Assembly: GCA_003008705.1 (NCBI GenBank)
Contig: PDUO01000067.1
Location: 62,001-126,000 of the forward strand
DNA length: 64,000 bases
Source: Pezicula radicicola
Lineage: Eukaryota; Ascomycota; Leotiomycetes; Helotiales; Dermateaceae
Direction of reading: 5' to 3'
Below the pieces are notes generated by a model that saw only the letters and a program-made list of their open reading frames with translations, was not told the origin of the DNA and made no database searches. Both the position numbers and the translations under genes were made by a program. Positions 50,093 through 61,891 of this stretch are shown here, piece after piece; positions within the stretch are counted from its first letter, which is position 1; each line of letters begins with the position of its first letter.

Positions 50093-51027
50093 TCAATGAT
50101 CAATCTTCAAAGAAAAGTCGACATGTGAGACACCCTGGTGTATTGAACTTGTCGAGATAATATCGATATCTGATCCTGAGCATTAGCATAGTTCTGCAGC
50201 AGAAAATTGCGAGACTTACCATTATTAATATAAGTCCCAACATTTTCTGGTGTCAAGCCTCCACTACACTCCAGCAAGAACTCCTTCCCTGCCCACCTCT
50301 GCTTCAAACTCTGTGCAGCAATCTTCAAACCCTCCCCATCAAAATTATCCAACATGATGATATCCGCACCGGCGGCAATAGCCTCATCAGCATCCTTCTC
50401 ACTATCAACCTCAACCTCAATCTTCAGCGCAAACCCACCAACCGACTTAGCAGCCTTCACAGCCTCAGTAATACTCCCCTTAGCCCAAATATGATTATCC
50501 TTCAGCATAGTCATACTCGACAAATCATGCCTATGACCATCCACACCCCCAACAATCATGCCATATTTCTCCACAATCCTGAAACCCGGTGTAGTCTTCC
50601 TCGTACCCGCCAATATGCCCGTATATCCCGCCTTCCTAACCAATTCATTCATATCCCTCGATTTCGTCGCAATCCCTGAACATCTTGATAATGTATTCAA
50701 CGCAACTCGTTCCCCTAATAAAAGCTTTCGAACTGGTCCTGTTACAGTAGCTACTGCTATCTTCCCCCCTGATCCTGGCTCTACCAATGTCCCTTCTTTT
50801 AAATGCCATTCAACTGTACATCCTGCTTGTGCGAATACTTCATCGAAAAATGGAACTCCTGCTAGGACTCCTCGTGATTTACCGTAGAGTGTTGCTGTTC
50901 TTTCGCTATCTCCTACGACGAATCCGCCATAGTCGAAGGAGGGCGTGTCTTCGGCGAACCAGCTGGTTACTTGCGATTTCCAGTGGATGGGGAGGAGGTC
51001 GGCGGGGTTGCCGTATTTGAGGGCCAT
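50093..51027 (-). CDS. BNA6: Quinolinate phosphoribosyltransferase (nicotinate-nucleotide pyrophosphorylase)
   Basis: Exon 1 is 50220-51027 and exon 2 is 50093-50169, giving 294 residues, the usual length. It makes nicotinate mononucleotide from quinolinate and PRPP in de novo NAD synthesis. Motifs are [57 protein letters not shown] and LECSGGLT. The 50-base intron uses the second of two AG acceptors, which restores [13 protein letters not shown] and the C-terminus HVDFSLKID; reading through it gives a wrong tail. Six-blade assembly and active site Arg/Lys/His residues appear intact. Confidence 0.95.
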
Positions 51028-51968
51028 CGTTGCTGCGGGGCCTTTGATCTTGTGGAGTGCTCGGATTTCGTGATCCTGGCTTGGTAAGATAGATGGGAAG
51101 TTGTTCGAGTTGCTTCAGTTGATTGAGTCACTGGGCTAGTGATTGAAGTGAGTGATTAAAGCTATATCTTTTTGGAGAGGAAGATGTTGTATGGTGGGGT
51201 AAAACATTACATAATCAAGATAAGAATGCGAGGGTAAGGCACTCCGTAGACGAGGAATGCTTCACTACCTTAGATTTGTTTTTTAGTTAGCAGTATGTGG
51301 GTTTGAGATAATAAGAAGAATAGTAGAGCATTTATATCGAGATAATGTACGACAAAAAAAATCATTTGAATTTCATTATCTATTGACAATTAGGTTGTGA
51401 AGTCCACTTAAAAACCCTCACCATACCTGCCTTCGACTGAGAGATAAGGCGGCACTCCAGCATAGGAGGTATCCTACAAACTAAAACTTGTATCCATAAC
51501 ATGCCAATATCATCTTAGCTTCAGAAGGGAATTTACTATATAGCTACTAGCTCTGATCACTGACAAGAATATTTTCTTTCTTTCTTTCTTTTTTGAATCC
51601 ATACTCTTCTTACTAGCTATTGCACTATTGAGACGTCTAATTTATATTGCAAGCCACCATTCCACCACCAATTCTGCTTATTCCCGCCTTCGGCAGTGAA
51701 AATATTAACAAGTTTGTGTGTGAAGTTGATTAATCCAAAATCAATCTGTCCCCTAAAGAGACTTTTTCCCTCCCCCTGTTGTAACAAATGACAAGAATAT
51801 TCACACTTAGAAAACAAATTGTTGCTTTCCCCACATCCATAAACCCAAACCCCACATCCCCTCCCTCTCCAACTCCGAAGCCACCAACCACCAACTACCA
51901 TCAATCAAAGTAACTACCAACATTAGTCTTCTTTTAACAAATCCAACATCTTAAAAGACAATAACAAC
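51028..51968. other. Intergenic
   Basis: Divergent promoter region between the phosphoribosyltransferase and a small gene. No gene seen. Confidence 0.5.
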
Positions 51969-52289
51969 ATGGAACCAGGAACGTACAAGTCATTCAACAG
52001 CTTCCAAGGCAACGTCCAACCGCTTTACGCAGCTGAAGATCACGAGCAAGGCCAGGCTCAGCAAGCTCCAACAGCGACAACAACAGCCACATCATCACAA
52101 GATATTTCAACAAAAGATTGGACAGTATACGGACCTGATGTCTCAAGAGGAAATTTCGATGGACCACAGGATATGAGGGATCCGAGATCGCTGGTAGGAT
52201 GGTCTGTTACTCCGAAAGCAGCTGCGGATACGGCGACTTCTTTTTTGGACGGCACTGGGTATGTGGGTAATAAAGATGATGAAGCGTAA
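51969..52289 (+). CDS. Small hydrophilic protein, unknown
   Basis: Intact 106-codon frame with an ATG in good context (ACAACATGG). It is rich in Gln, Ala, Thr and Asp, with no signal peptide or membrane segment. Blocks such as STKDWTVYGPDVSRGNFDG and MRDPRSLVGWSVTPKAAADTA look like those of conserved small fungal proteins, but I cannot name the family. The frame ends in ...GCG-TAAG; a donor-like GTAAGA overlaps the stop, so a further exon is conceivable. Confidence 0.55.
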   Translation: MEPGTYKSFNSFQGNVQPLYAAEDHEQGQAQQAPTATTTATSSQDISTKDWTVYGPDVSRGNFDGPQDMRDPRSLVGWSVTPKAAADTATSFLDGTGYVGNKDDEA

Positions 52290-52535
52290 GAAATCCATTT
52301 CCATTATTTATGATGAACGGTATTTGTAAGTTTTCAAGAAAAAGTACTTGTTTTACAATTATTTTAAGGTACTCCGTACCTAATTTTTGTCTTAAATGGA
52401 TTGACTTGACTTACAAAGCTGACTACAGTATATACTTGTAGTACACCTCGACCAAGTAACCCCCAAACCCCAAGACCCTCTTACCCATATCCAGATCTCT
52501 CACTCCCCCATCCAACCCTAAGTCTCGATTTCCGA

Positions 52536-53183
52536 ATGTCAGTCACGCTAAATCCACGAGTTTCACTCGGTAAAGTACCTTTCGGACATCGGAATTGGAT
52601 TTCTTTTACTGGTGGTACTTGGTCCGGTTCATGGGGCTCAGGAATAGTATTGGTAAGTTCTTCTCCCTCTCCCTCGTACCTCTTCCCTCCCTCTACCCTT
52701 CCTATACCTCAATTTCCACACACACAATATACAATTTTCTAAAATCATTTCTTAATAAAATAAAACAGCCAGGAGGACAAGACTCCCAACTAATAATCCC
52801 CACCGGATCAACCTACCTAGAAACAAACTACCTCCTCCAAACCCACGACTCTCCACCAGCACACATAGTAATTAAAACCCACGGCTGGAGAACCGGATCA
52901 CCGGAAGTTCTAGCTAAGCTTAATGATCCAGAAATAGCTGATACTGTTGATCCTAGAGATTATAAGTTTAGGATCTTTATTCAGATGGAGACGGGGGATG
53001 AGAGGTATTGTGACAAGGTTAACTGTGGGATGTGGGTTGGTAGTGGGATGAGGATGGGTGCTGAGGTTGTTTATGAGTTAGTACTTTCTCCCTTTCCTCT
53101 TGCTGTTTGGTTTGGGAGGGGGTTTGAATTCGAGTGAGATGGTTTTTGCTAACTCCTTCTAAAGTGCATACCGTATTTCGTAG
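52536..53183 (+). CDS. DUF3237 family protein
   Basis: Exons 52536-52652, 52769-53076 and 53165-53183. The first junction gives GSGIVL-PGGQDSQLIIPTG, and the last gives EVVYD-AYRIS and a stop, which is the normal end of the family; a reading without the last intron adds an unrelated 19-residue tail. Family blocks include LGKVPFGHRNWISFTGGTW, YLLQTHDSPPAHIVIKTHGW and YKFRIFIQMETGDERY. The frame is open upstream of 52536 back to about 52410, so an earlier exon may add residues. Proteins of this family form small beta-barrels; no catalytic role is established to my knowledge. Confidence 0.82.
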
Positions 53184-53681
53184 AGTGAAGAGATATGAGT
53201 TTTATTAAATTGAAATAGAGAGGAGGAGCTGATCCACTTTAGCATTTATCAGCCACGAATCACGTGTACGACTAGTATAACCTCATTTCCACTGCCCGCC
53301 ATGACCTCTAATTTGTGGAGGATCGGAGCACTGGTGGCTTGATAATTTGACATAAAAAATAGCTCATTTAGTATGGGAAACGAGGCCTTTGCGATGTTTA
53401 CTTCTTGTATATATAGTGTGGAAAATCCCTCCGAATAAGGGGCAGGACAATACAAGATTTCCCCTCAATTACCTATATCCCCATATTTCACCACTTTCTA
53501 CTTATTGGTGCTCGATGGTTCATAGCATTCTACCTAGAGTCCTAAGTTTTCTACAAGCAATTAGTTGAAACTTAGCATTTAAAGCACTGTCTCCTCATTG
53601 AGTCGCATAACAGAGGCGAATTGCCTCTAGACAAGAAATATAATACTAGTGGATATAGCTTCGTCTCTGTTAGATTAACTA

Positions 53682-53812
53682 CCGTACAAATAGGTGTATA
53701 AGAGATTATTTTGAATAATTATCTATTCAGACATAAGAGATGGAGTTGAACAACTCACTTACTTTAAGTAACTCCATTGACCTAATCAAAATGACCTCTT
53801 CGTCCTCTACGA
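53682..53812. mobile_element. Diverged MITE copy, about 131 bp
   Basis: Begins after TA with CCGTACAAATAGGTGTATAA and ends before TA with an imperfect inverted match. Its core has the repeat units ACAACTCACTTACTTTAAG and GTAACTCCATTG. The left end matches that of the 33.1 kb element in TATAAGAGAT and ATTTTGA; the right end is more eroded. Confidence 0.6.
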
Positions 53813-54062
53813 TAGTCTCCGTTCGATCAACTACCTTAAGGAAAACACTTCCGCTACCTACCTTCAACAGCACCAAAACCTTCCTTAAATATAAACTATA
53901 CCAAACTCTGTTATAGCGATAGGAGTGAAGTTCTTACTAATGTTTCTACTGCTAGTAAGAAAGAATAGATCTTAAAGGAGTGATGTTCTTGCTGCCTACC
54001 TAGTGTTGCAGCGACGAGAGAAAATAGACATAGGTAGAGTAAGAGTTCTAATTGAACATTAC

Positions 54063-54740
54063 TAGGATGTAAATTAGTAGGTAAAAGGGAGGATTTGAGT
54101 TGCTAAGTTGATTCTATTTGCTAAACTAAGTTAAGTCGCTAAGTTGATTTTAGTAGTCAGTATAAGGTAGTAAGTGATATTGTATTCATTGATTTGAAGT
54201 GGTGCTATAGATTTTAGGTTCTGTATCGATGGCTGTTCGCGTATTTTGTTGCTGTTTGCACTGATGCAATAGTCTAACGGAGATAAAGTTAAGTTGCCAA
54301 GTTGACTTGTGTTGTCAACTCGATTTTAGTCGCCCAGTTGATTAGAGTCGTCCAATTGATTTGAGTCGCCCAGTTAATCTGAGTCGCCTAGTTGATTTGA
54401 GTCACCCTGGAATACTTCGTGGACGTGGTAGCTTGATAGGCAGCTAATGCACGTCTGGGTCTGCTAAAAGTGGCCGTCATTGTTATCGTCTTTCTGAAGT
54501 CTTTGGCAGTGCTTTCTGGTTGATCTGAGTCGCCTTGTTGTTTTGAGTCGCCAATTTAATTCCAGTCGCTAAGTTGACTTGAGAGTGAATAGATAGAGGT
54601 GGAGTAGTTCTGACCGAAAGGGTTGGAGTTAGGATGTAAATGAGTACCTAGCTAGGTAGGGGAGGGTTTGAGTTGCTAAGTTGACTTCAGTTGATGCGTT
54701 TACTTTAGTCGTCGAGTTGTTTTGAGTCGCTAAACCGAGT
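54063..54740 (+). repeat. Minisatellite field with direct-repeat flanks
   Basis: The best-ordered part, 54329-54410, has four full 18-bp units close to GTCGCCTAGTTGATTTGA. This is a variant of the other clusters with the same GTYRCCCA first half. Less regular units extend to both sides. A segment of about 50 bases at 54063-54106 (AGGATGTAAATTAGTAGGT ... TTTGAGTTGCTAAGTTGA) recurs at 54632-54684, so the field has been duplicated or is bracketed by direct repeats. Confidence 0.75.
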
Positions 54741-54946
54741 TGAGTCGCTTTCTTCACATTCCTTATAATAGGTACCCAACAACAAAAAAAAATTAAAGCA
54801 GGATTCATCTTGACAAAATTGCATAGTCAATCAATCGCTCAACCTTGTACCCCCCATAATCATCGAAATAACTAGAAACCACCCAGTGTCACCAAGGCCC
54901 CAAATACAAGCCACCTCCCACCTCCCAAAACCCAACACCAATCCCC

Positions 54947-55790
54947 TCAAATAATTCCCAGCCTCTTCTTAGCCGCAAGATACCTAGCCTTAAACTCCGC
55001 TTGAGCAACTGGACAATGAAACCTAATCGGTGCATCATCCTCATCTTTTGAACCCAGTCAGCAACAATCCCCTAAAACAAAAGGCTAAAGCCAGAAAAGA
55101 AAAGGGTGGGGAATTAAACCTCTCTCCATCTCGTTCACACTCTTATCATCAGCATCTCCAAAAGGAGGTGCCAATCCCCAAGTAATCCCACCTTTCTTGT
55201 TATTCTTCGTGTTTGGCAATGGAACAGACATGATCTTATCAATGCGTTTACCAGTGAGACCCTTTGGGCTGTAGACGAGAACAACTTTGCCGTTATTATG
55301 GTGTCCTGTTAAGACATTAGTTTGTTAGTTCTTGGTGTGATTTTAAAGAGAAAGCGCGAGATGGAATAAGGGAGGATGGATAGGGGTGCAACTTACCAAC
55401 GCGTTCAGCTTTCTCTGCAAGAATAGCATCAATCTTCTTTCCCAGCTCTCCGAGACGGTCGTACTTGATTACAACTTTGGTATTGGGTGTATTAGCTATA
55501 GTCCTCAGTGGTCAGTCGTTAGTCGTCGCTCGTCAGTCCAACGCCCTTGAAAGGTGAATTGTCTCGGCACTTATCCCCTTCCCCTGGCAAGAACTATAGT
55601 GAATAGCGAAGAACAAAAGAATAAACATACCAGCTTGTGACAACTTCTTCAGCTGTTCAAGATCCTCCTTCAGCTTAGCCAAACGTTCCTCCAAAATTGC
55701 AATCTCCCTCTGCTCGATGATGGCTAATAGGCTCTGCGGGTTGTACATTAGACCAGCAACCTTTCGAGGATCCAAACCCTTGTTGGCCAT
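54947..55790 (-). CDS. Conserved fungal protein with N-terminal coiled coil, unknown
   Basis: Exons: 55631-55790, 55397-55495, 55120-55305 and 54947-55044, giving 180 residues with consistent phases. The N-terminus MANKGLDPRKVAGLMYNPQ leads into a strong heptad-like helix (IIEQREIAILEERLAKLKEDLEQLKKL), then charged segments KVVIKYDRLGELGKKIDAIL and KVVLVYSPKGLTGKRIDKIM, and a basic end (FKARYLAAKKRLGII). The two latter segments look alike, suggesting an internal duplication. The third intron uses a weak GTTTAA donor. I do not recognise the family; a scaffold or nucleic-acid role would be a guess. Confidence 0.7.
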
Positions 55791-56550
55791 GATTGCAATG
55801 TTGTTCGTAGTTTGAACTGTTTGAGAAATGAAGATGAAAGGAAGGTTGTTGTATGGTGAATGTGGTGACGTGCTGTTGTGAAGATTGTGTTTTAGAGCGA
55901 AGAATCTTTGTATATTTTCATTGCTTGCGAAGGTCACGGGCTAAGTCATTTGGTCTCTGAAAGAAGGTGAGCTGCTAAGGGACGCGTCTTGATAACTACG
56001 CATCTGGGCTCTTGATAGACCGCGTTATGAAAATTGGGAAACTACCACGATCTCGCCTTTGACTTGATGGGTTGTTCAACTGTCAAGGATAAGTTATCCA
56101 AACACTAATAGAATCAGTCCATGGTGCAACTATGCAAAGAGAGTGAGGCTGGCAATGTTGATGACCTTCAGAGCTGCCTGGCAGCCCTTCACATAGCAGC
56201 ATTACACAAGGCATTGTACAAGATACGAAATCATCACCAATTCACTGGAGGCATTCGAAGTATTCTAATATTCTTTATTACCAGGAGACTTGACTGGTAC
56301 AAGCAGATGAAGTACTATGTCTATCTTCCTTATTGAACCCTATTCAACTTTAAAATCAAGTGCATCCATAATGAAATCAATTCGATCACAATCCATGCGG
56401 CATTTGTAGACGAGGTGATGAAGCCTTTAACGCCATAGTCAAAGTCCATACTGAACTATCCGTCTCAGAACCATATTGAAACAATTATGATGAAACAACC
56501 ATGAAAACGTCCATCTAGAGAAAAAGACCATTGAGGCCATATCAACAATC
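55791..56550. other. Intergenic
   Basis: Promoter of the coiled-coil gene and 3' flank of the SH3 gene. No gene seen. Confidence 0.5.
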
Positions 56551-57383
56551 TTAAAAGATTGAGTTGACAATGTTTCCACCAATGGTAGCACCAGCTCCGA
56601 AGATGGCAGCATTACCCAGCTTCTTTCCAAACTTCTTGCCCATCTCGCTTCCCTTGGAGGGTTTGTTATCGTCGGTCTGACCACCTTCAGCAATAGCCAT
56701 TGGAGGAACAGCAGAATTGTATGGGTTGCTGGGACCAGGGGCTGGGGGACCTTGTTGGGCGTATTGAGGCTGTCCTGGGTATCCGCCAACGTTCTGCTTC
56801 TCATTGGCATAAAATCCGCCCTGGTTTTGGGGAGCTTGGATTTGGACATAGTTCATTGGGAAAACACCTTCCTTGCCTGTTCGCATGTTGCGTCCCATCC
56901 ACCACTCTGGGTTCATGTACTCGAAAACCGAAATCTGGTCACCAACCTCGAAAGTGCAGTCGTCTGGCTCCGCGTATCTGTACAAGGCCGTTGCGCGAGC
57001 AATCTCTGGCCGAGATGGAGGTTGCGGAGTTTGGTTTCGGGGTGGAGGAGGAGGTGGGGGAGTGTTGGTGTATGCTGGAGGCGGGTTGGCGATGGCCATA
57101 CGTGCCATTTGGTCGGTTGGAGCAGTAGAATGGTTTTGGGTAGCACTTCGAGGAGTTGGAGCGGGACCGTTCAAGGGGGATTCGCTTGGAAGAGAGCTCA
57201 TGATCTGATCGTACACTGCGTCGGTCAGGACATTGTTCTCGAGGAGGTTCTCCAGCTCCTAGGTAGGGTTAGCAATGTGCTTCAAGATAGGGAGAGATAA
57301 TAACTTACATTCTTGATGTTTCGCAGAGATCGGTTGTTGTTGATGATCTTCTGACGATCCTCTGGGGGAATTGAGGTAGGCAT
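56551..57383 (-). CDS. LSB1/PIN3-type SH3 domain protein
   Basis: Exon 1 is 57309-57383 and exon 2 is 56551-57258, giving 260 residues. The N-terminus PPEDRQKIINNNRSLRNIKN-ELENLLENNVLTDAVYDQI is the conserved helical part of the yeast LSB1/PIN3 family, followed by LPSESPLNGPAP. A Pro-rich stretch (YTNTPPPPPPP) precedes the SH3 domain at about residues 110-165 (ATALYRYAEPDDCTFEVGD, EWWMGRN, GVFPMNYV). A Gly-rich tail ends in FGAGATIGGNIVNSIF. Yeast relatives bind the Arp2/3 activator Las17 and act in actin patches and endocytosis. The frame is open upstream without a stop (see the next entry), so the first Met could be internal to a larger protein. Confidence 0.85.
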
Positions 57384-59079
57384 GATCTTGTTTTCGAGAT
57401 ATGCGTACTCTTTGTCAAGGCAATCAGTGCACTTTACGTGATGGCCACAAAGATCTTCCTTAGCTGCGACAGCTTCGGCAATAAATTTGCGTTCGTCGGG
57501 TGTGAAATAATAGACAGGGTCACGAATCTGTTTCTTCTTACTCAGAGGGCTCGAGGCGCTTGGGATTTTATATCCGTAATGAGGGAAGAAAGGAGACGAA
57601 GAACAGCCTTCTTGTGGACTGAGACCACTCTGTGTACCACTGCGCACCCGGAATGCACGCAAGTTGAGCGGCGCGGGGCTAGACACGACTCTGCGGCCGG
57701 CACTGGGAGACTCGAGGAGGATTCGGGGTGACGGAGGGACGAGAGGTGACTCGGGGATGATATTCAGACCAAGACCACGATGTGTAGGAGTTCCAAGGCT
57801 GAGCTTTCGTTGCACAGCAGCAAAGCTCTCACCCTTGCGAGTGGGCGTGCGGAAGTTGGAGTTGCTATTCAATCGAGGAAGACGAGGAGAGTTCACCAAA
57901 GGTGAATTGGCAACCGGGCTTGGAAGAGGAGAGGAGACAGAACGGATACTTGGACTGGCGGTAACACTGCTCGAACTGCGACTTCTCGTAAATGATTCAG
58001 CCTGACCGCGGTACTGTTCTTCAAGAAGTTGTTCAGTGAAGTCGAGTGATTCCGTGAGGTCGCTGTCGTCTGGCTTAACACCACTAAGGTGAAGCTGCGC
58101 CTCATTGCGGCTTGGCACGCGGACGGGGGTGCTTCCGATCCGAACGGCTTCAGCAGCTTTGACTACTTCACCACCCTTCCCTCCATCCTTCTTGCTCTCG
58201 TAAAAATTGATTCCCAGTCCTCCCTTCTCTTCATCTTCTGTCATTTTGACTGGTTCAGGTTGAGGTTGAGATTGAGGTGGTGGTGGGTGTGGCGGAGTGG
58301 TGGATGGGGATGGTGGTGGCGAAGGTCTGAAAACAAACTCCCAATTCACGTCCTCCTCTGTGTCCGGTGGTGGTGGTGCTGGGCGGAGTGATGGGTGAAT
58401 TGCGAGGTGGAGGCCTCGCGGCGCCATGCCAGGCTTCATCTCCTCGAATTGGTGGTCTAAAAAGGGATCCCTAGGAATCAAGTTAGTCGATAGTTACTCA
58501 AAACAAGTCAATAGTTTAGATCAAGCCAATAGCCCAAATCAAGTCAGCTACTCAAAACTAGAGAGTTACCCAACTTAACCTAGTTACTTAACTCAAGTTA
58601 GTTACTCAGATCGAGTCAATGACCCAGATAAAAGTCAATGTCTCAAAACAGGTGAGTTATCCAAAACAAGCGAGTTACCCAGATCAAGTCTGCATTTCAA
58701 CTTGAGTCCACTACCGACACTTCAACACTGTTGAGGAAGATTACGAAATGTAAACCCAGGGAAGTAAAATGCTGCAAGAGCGTAAGTATGTCAATCAATC
58801 CTTGAAGTCAGGATGATGGCAATCCTACCTCTCAATCACAAGCCCAACCCAATGACTGAGCTTGATCACTGCCTCAACTAGTACAGGTTTCAAACGCCAT
58901 ATCACGTCGAACTGAAGCAGCCATATAGAAGTTGCTGTATCTGGAACCTTGACTTCGAGGTTCCTCACAGTCTTCTCGGTGTTTGAAGAAGTGGTGATAT
59001 ATGTGTTAGGTTGTCGACTTCGACAGGCCAAACAGTTAGGAACGTTGTTCTCGTTGACGGCCCAACTTGAGCATCCCAC
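57384..59079 (-). CDS. Ser/Pro-rich protein region in frame with the SH3 gene
   Basis: Two exons are clear: 58829 up to about 59079 and 57384-58470, joined as VIER-DPFLDHQFEEMKPG with matching phase. The first holds a short Cys motif (NNVPNCLACRSRQPN); its left limit is an acceptor-like TTAG, not a start codon, so a 5' exon is missing. The second is long, Pro- and Ser-rich (RPAPPPPDTEEDVNW, RSRSSSSVTASPSIRS, FRTPTRKGESFAAVQRKLSL), probably disordered, and ends with YYFTPDERKFIAEAVAAKEDLCGHHVKCTDCLDKE. It enters the SH3 gene with no stop. Either it is a large fusion protein or two adjoining genes share one frame. The intron 58471-58828 is 358 bases and is filled with minisatellite. I do not recognise a family. 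Confidence 0.6.
58493..58691 (-). repeat. 18-bp minisatellite, eleven units, inside an intron
   Basis: Ten 18-base and one 19-base unit fill 199 bases exactly (plus-strand reading GTTACTCAAAACAAGTCA and variants). They occupy more than half of the intron of the gene above. Unit structure and phase match the cluster at 2.1 kb. Confidence 0.9.
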
Positions 59080-60894
59080 CTAAGGGACAACGAGGAAGGT
59101 TATAAGATTGAAGTCCAAGATGCTGCTCAGTTGCAGTGTTGCACCATCAAGGCATTGACTTGTCGATTGCGGAGACCCAACTTAGGCACCACAGATCTTG
59201 GTCAGCGACAAAGGAGAACGAGAAGACTGTCAACAAGGACGCAAAAGAGTGTTCAAACAACAAGCGCAAGTCAACGACAAGCAATAGAAAGATCTCCACG
59301 TACATATTGATTGACAAAAGCTCTCAGAGGAAGCCTTGGGATTGGTGCTGTGCTGTCGTATGCTGTCGTATGTCTGAATGGATGTGTTGCGATGAAGAAA
59401 GAAGAATGAAAGCTCAAGCTGGAAGAAATATTTAAAAAACGAGGGGTAGTCGTCGGTGCCTCGTAGAGTTACGAGGCATCGACTCCGCGCCGGCGAGGTT
59501 GGTGGCGAATCCGTCTGATTCGCCGGTTCTGCGGTCTTCTTGCGTTAAGGTTTGGGTCAGGTGGAACACTGCTATTCCTCATTTAGTGAGGACCCTAATT
59601 TCATCTAGTCTTATAGCTATGGGAGACGGGGGAGTATATAACTGTGAGCGGTTTGAGATACCAACTTGTTACACTAGGTTTTCAAAGTGTAGGATGAGTT
59701 GGGATATTAGAGACGGAAAGATGCTTTAGTGCAGTTGATACTGTTGTTCCTATTCAACTGGACATGTTATAGCACTCAGTCAACCAGGTATCGATCATTT
59801 GTTCTAATAAGTGAACTAGCTGCCTAATACTTAGTCCCTAGGGTATATTTAGGGCTTTAGACTGTTGGCACAAGATTTACTATAAATTTGCTCTTGTCTA
59901 CTGTATAATTTTTATCCAGAGCAGTTACTATTTGATCTTGAAGTTCAGACTTATAACTACCAAATTTACGCTGAAAAGAACAAGACGGATTGAACAAGGA
60001 AGAGCAAAAGAGAATCTTAGGATGCTATAGGGTGTTGTAAGGATATAAGTGTTTGCATTAGTGAAGCTTAGAAGTACAAGCTTGATCATTTGACTTTGGA
60101 TGTAGACATTTACAAACTATATAGTTTGTTTTAATAGCTTTTGTAGGTATCAATGCACATAGTTTGCTTCCTGTCAAAGGTACAATGGAGATATACATTT
60201 TCTAATATTTACGCGAGCAGGATTATTATTTCAATACCAAACAAGCGTTTAGTCATTTACTAGACAAACTAAGACTAAGAAATTTCTCCAAAGGGAGATT
60301 TATAGCAAAGGTAGCTACTAATAACGCACCTATTAACTAAAACCATCTGATATAGTGTGTGATAGTGACAAATATCAAAGAAACAGACAAAGAGACATTG
60401 GCTTAGCGACCCACTGCTCAATGGTAAATATTAAAAGGTTTGTTAAAGCGAATTTAAATAGTAAAGAAATAAGAAGCTGGTTTCGCAAGTAGTTCCCTCT
60501 GACAAATTAACAGTTCGGACACCCCTTTAAAAGCATATTGTCAATTCATAATATCTAAAGAGGAATAGTTTCATTATTACTTATGAAGCAGAAAAAATTC
60601 AGCATTGCACAATAGTACTTGGTAGGTAAGCATAGCAAGCTTACGTGTAGCCTCGCTTAATTTATCATAGGTTTAGCTGCATCCTCTCGTAACACCACCC
60701 ACATCCTCATCCCATCTTTGATACTCCATACTTCGTAAAAAGCACACAATCTAAATCTCTAAACATCAAACAACAATCACAACCACGTTTCAAAAAGACC
60801 ACAACAACTATCAAAACATCATAAAACAACAATCCGCACCTATTCCACTCAGCTACCAAACTCCAACCCACTACCCAATATTCCAGCAAAAAAA
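59080..60894. other. Intergenic
   Basis: Includes the unresolved 5' exon and promoter of the gene above (59080-59440) and AT-rich sequence beyond. A CA-rich leader at 60760-60894 belongs to the acetyltransferase. No further gene seen. Confidence 0.5.
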
Positions 60895-61704
60895 ATGGCC
60901 CCCCTAACCCTCTCCCTGGCCTCAAAATCCGACTTCCCATCAATAGCCGCCCTCCAATACGCAGCCTTCCACCCGCATGATACAATGCACATACTACTCT
61001 ACCCATCACCCATAACACCCACCCCATCCGTCCTAGAAAACACAGTAAAACGACTAACCAAAGCCTCGGAAACCGAACCAGTCACGTGGTTAAAAGTAAC
61101 AGACGAAGCCACGGGAGAACTAGTAGCAGCTGCGAAATGGGTAATCTATAAAGATGAGGAACCGAAATGGCCCGAGAATGTTGATGCGGAATGGATTAAT
61201 GGTGAGATTGAAACGGATTGGGTTAGACCTGGTGGTGGGAAGTGGGAGGAGGATCGAGAATATGTTAATTGGGTTTTGACGGAATGGTTTGGAAGGAGGA
61301 AGGAGAGGATGAGAGGGCCGCTTGTTTGTGAGTTTTTTTTGATTTTCTGTTTTCTATTTTCTGTTTTTCTTTGTTATATTTTATAGTTAGAAGAGCCAGA
61401 GAAAAATGTGTCGCTAACTAGTTGATTTATAGTGTTGGATCTATGCTGCACTAATCCCAAGTACCACCGCCAAGGTGCCGGAAGTCAACTTGTGCAATGG
61501 GGTGTGGATCGAGCTGATGAGTTAGGTCTCAAGGCTTTTGTAGAGGCTTCTCTAACAGGAAGAAGACTTTATGAAAGTAAAGGGTTTGTTGTGAATGAAG
61601 AGGTCTGCTTGGTGGGTGAAAAGAAGAGAGATGAGTGGAAGGATAGAGGTGAGATAAAGTATTGCTTTATGGAGCGGGAAGCAAAGAGCAAGGGTAAAGC
61701 TTAA
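60895..61704 (+). CDS. GNAT-family N-acetyltransferase
   Basis: Exon 1 is 60895-61327 and exon 2 is 61433-61704, giving 234 residues. The 105-base intron (GTGAGT donor, GCTAAC branch, ATAG acceptor) joins RGPLV to LLDLCCTNPKYHRQGAGSQL, the acetyl-CoA binding motif A (R/Q-x-x-G-x-G/A). Motif B follows (VEASLTGRRLYESKGFVV). The N-terminus SLASKSDFPSIAALQYAAFHP is typical of fungal GNATs of this type. It transfers acetyl from acetyl-CoA to an unknown small molecule or protein amine. It faces the NRPS-like gene tail to tail, which does not by itself indicate a shared pathway. Confidence 0.9.
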
Positions 61705-61891
61705 GTGCTAGGATTTATAGATTTCTGTGTCAAAAAATGCGCTGGAATTTCTAGACAATTGGAAGAAGGAAAAGAATGTTTAAAGCAATCCGGCCACGCA
61801 CAACAAGGTATCAAAAAGAAAAAAGTAAAAGAAAAAAAGAATAAACACACTTCACTCCTCCAGCTCCATAAACATGAAAACCAACGCCAAT

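Larger units (their letters stand above)
53184..54946. other. Intergenic: MITE and minisatellite field
   Basis: Contains the MITE-like element at 53682-53812 and tandem repeats between about 54063 and 54740. No coding gene is seen. Confidence 0.6.
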
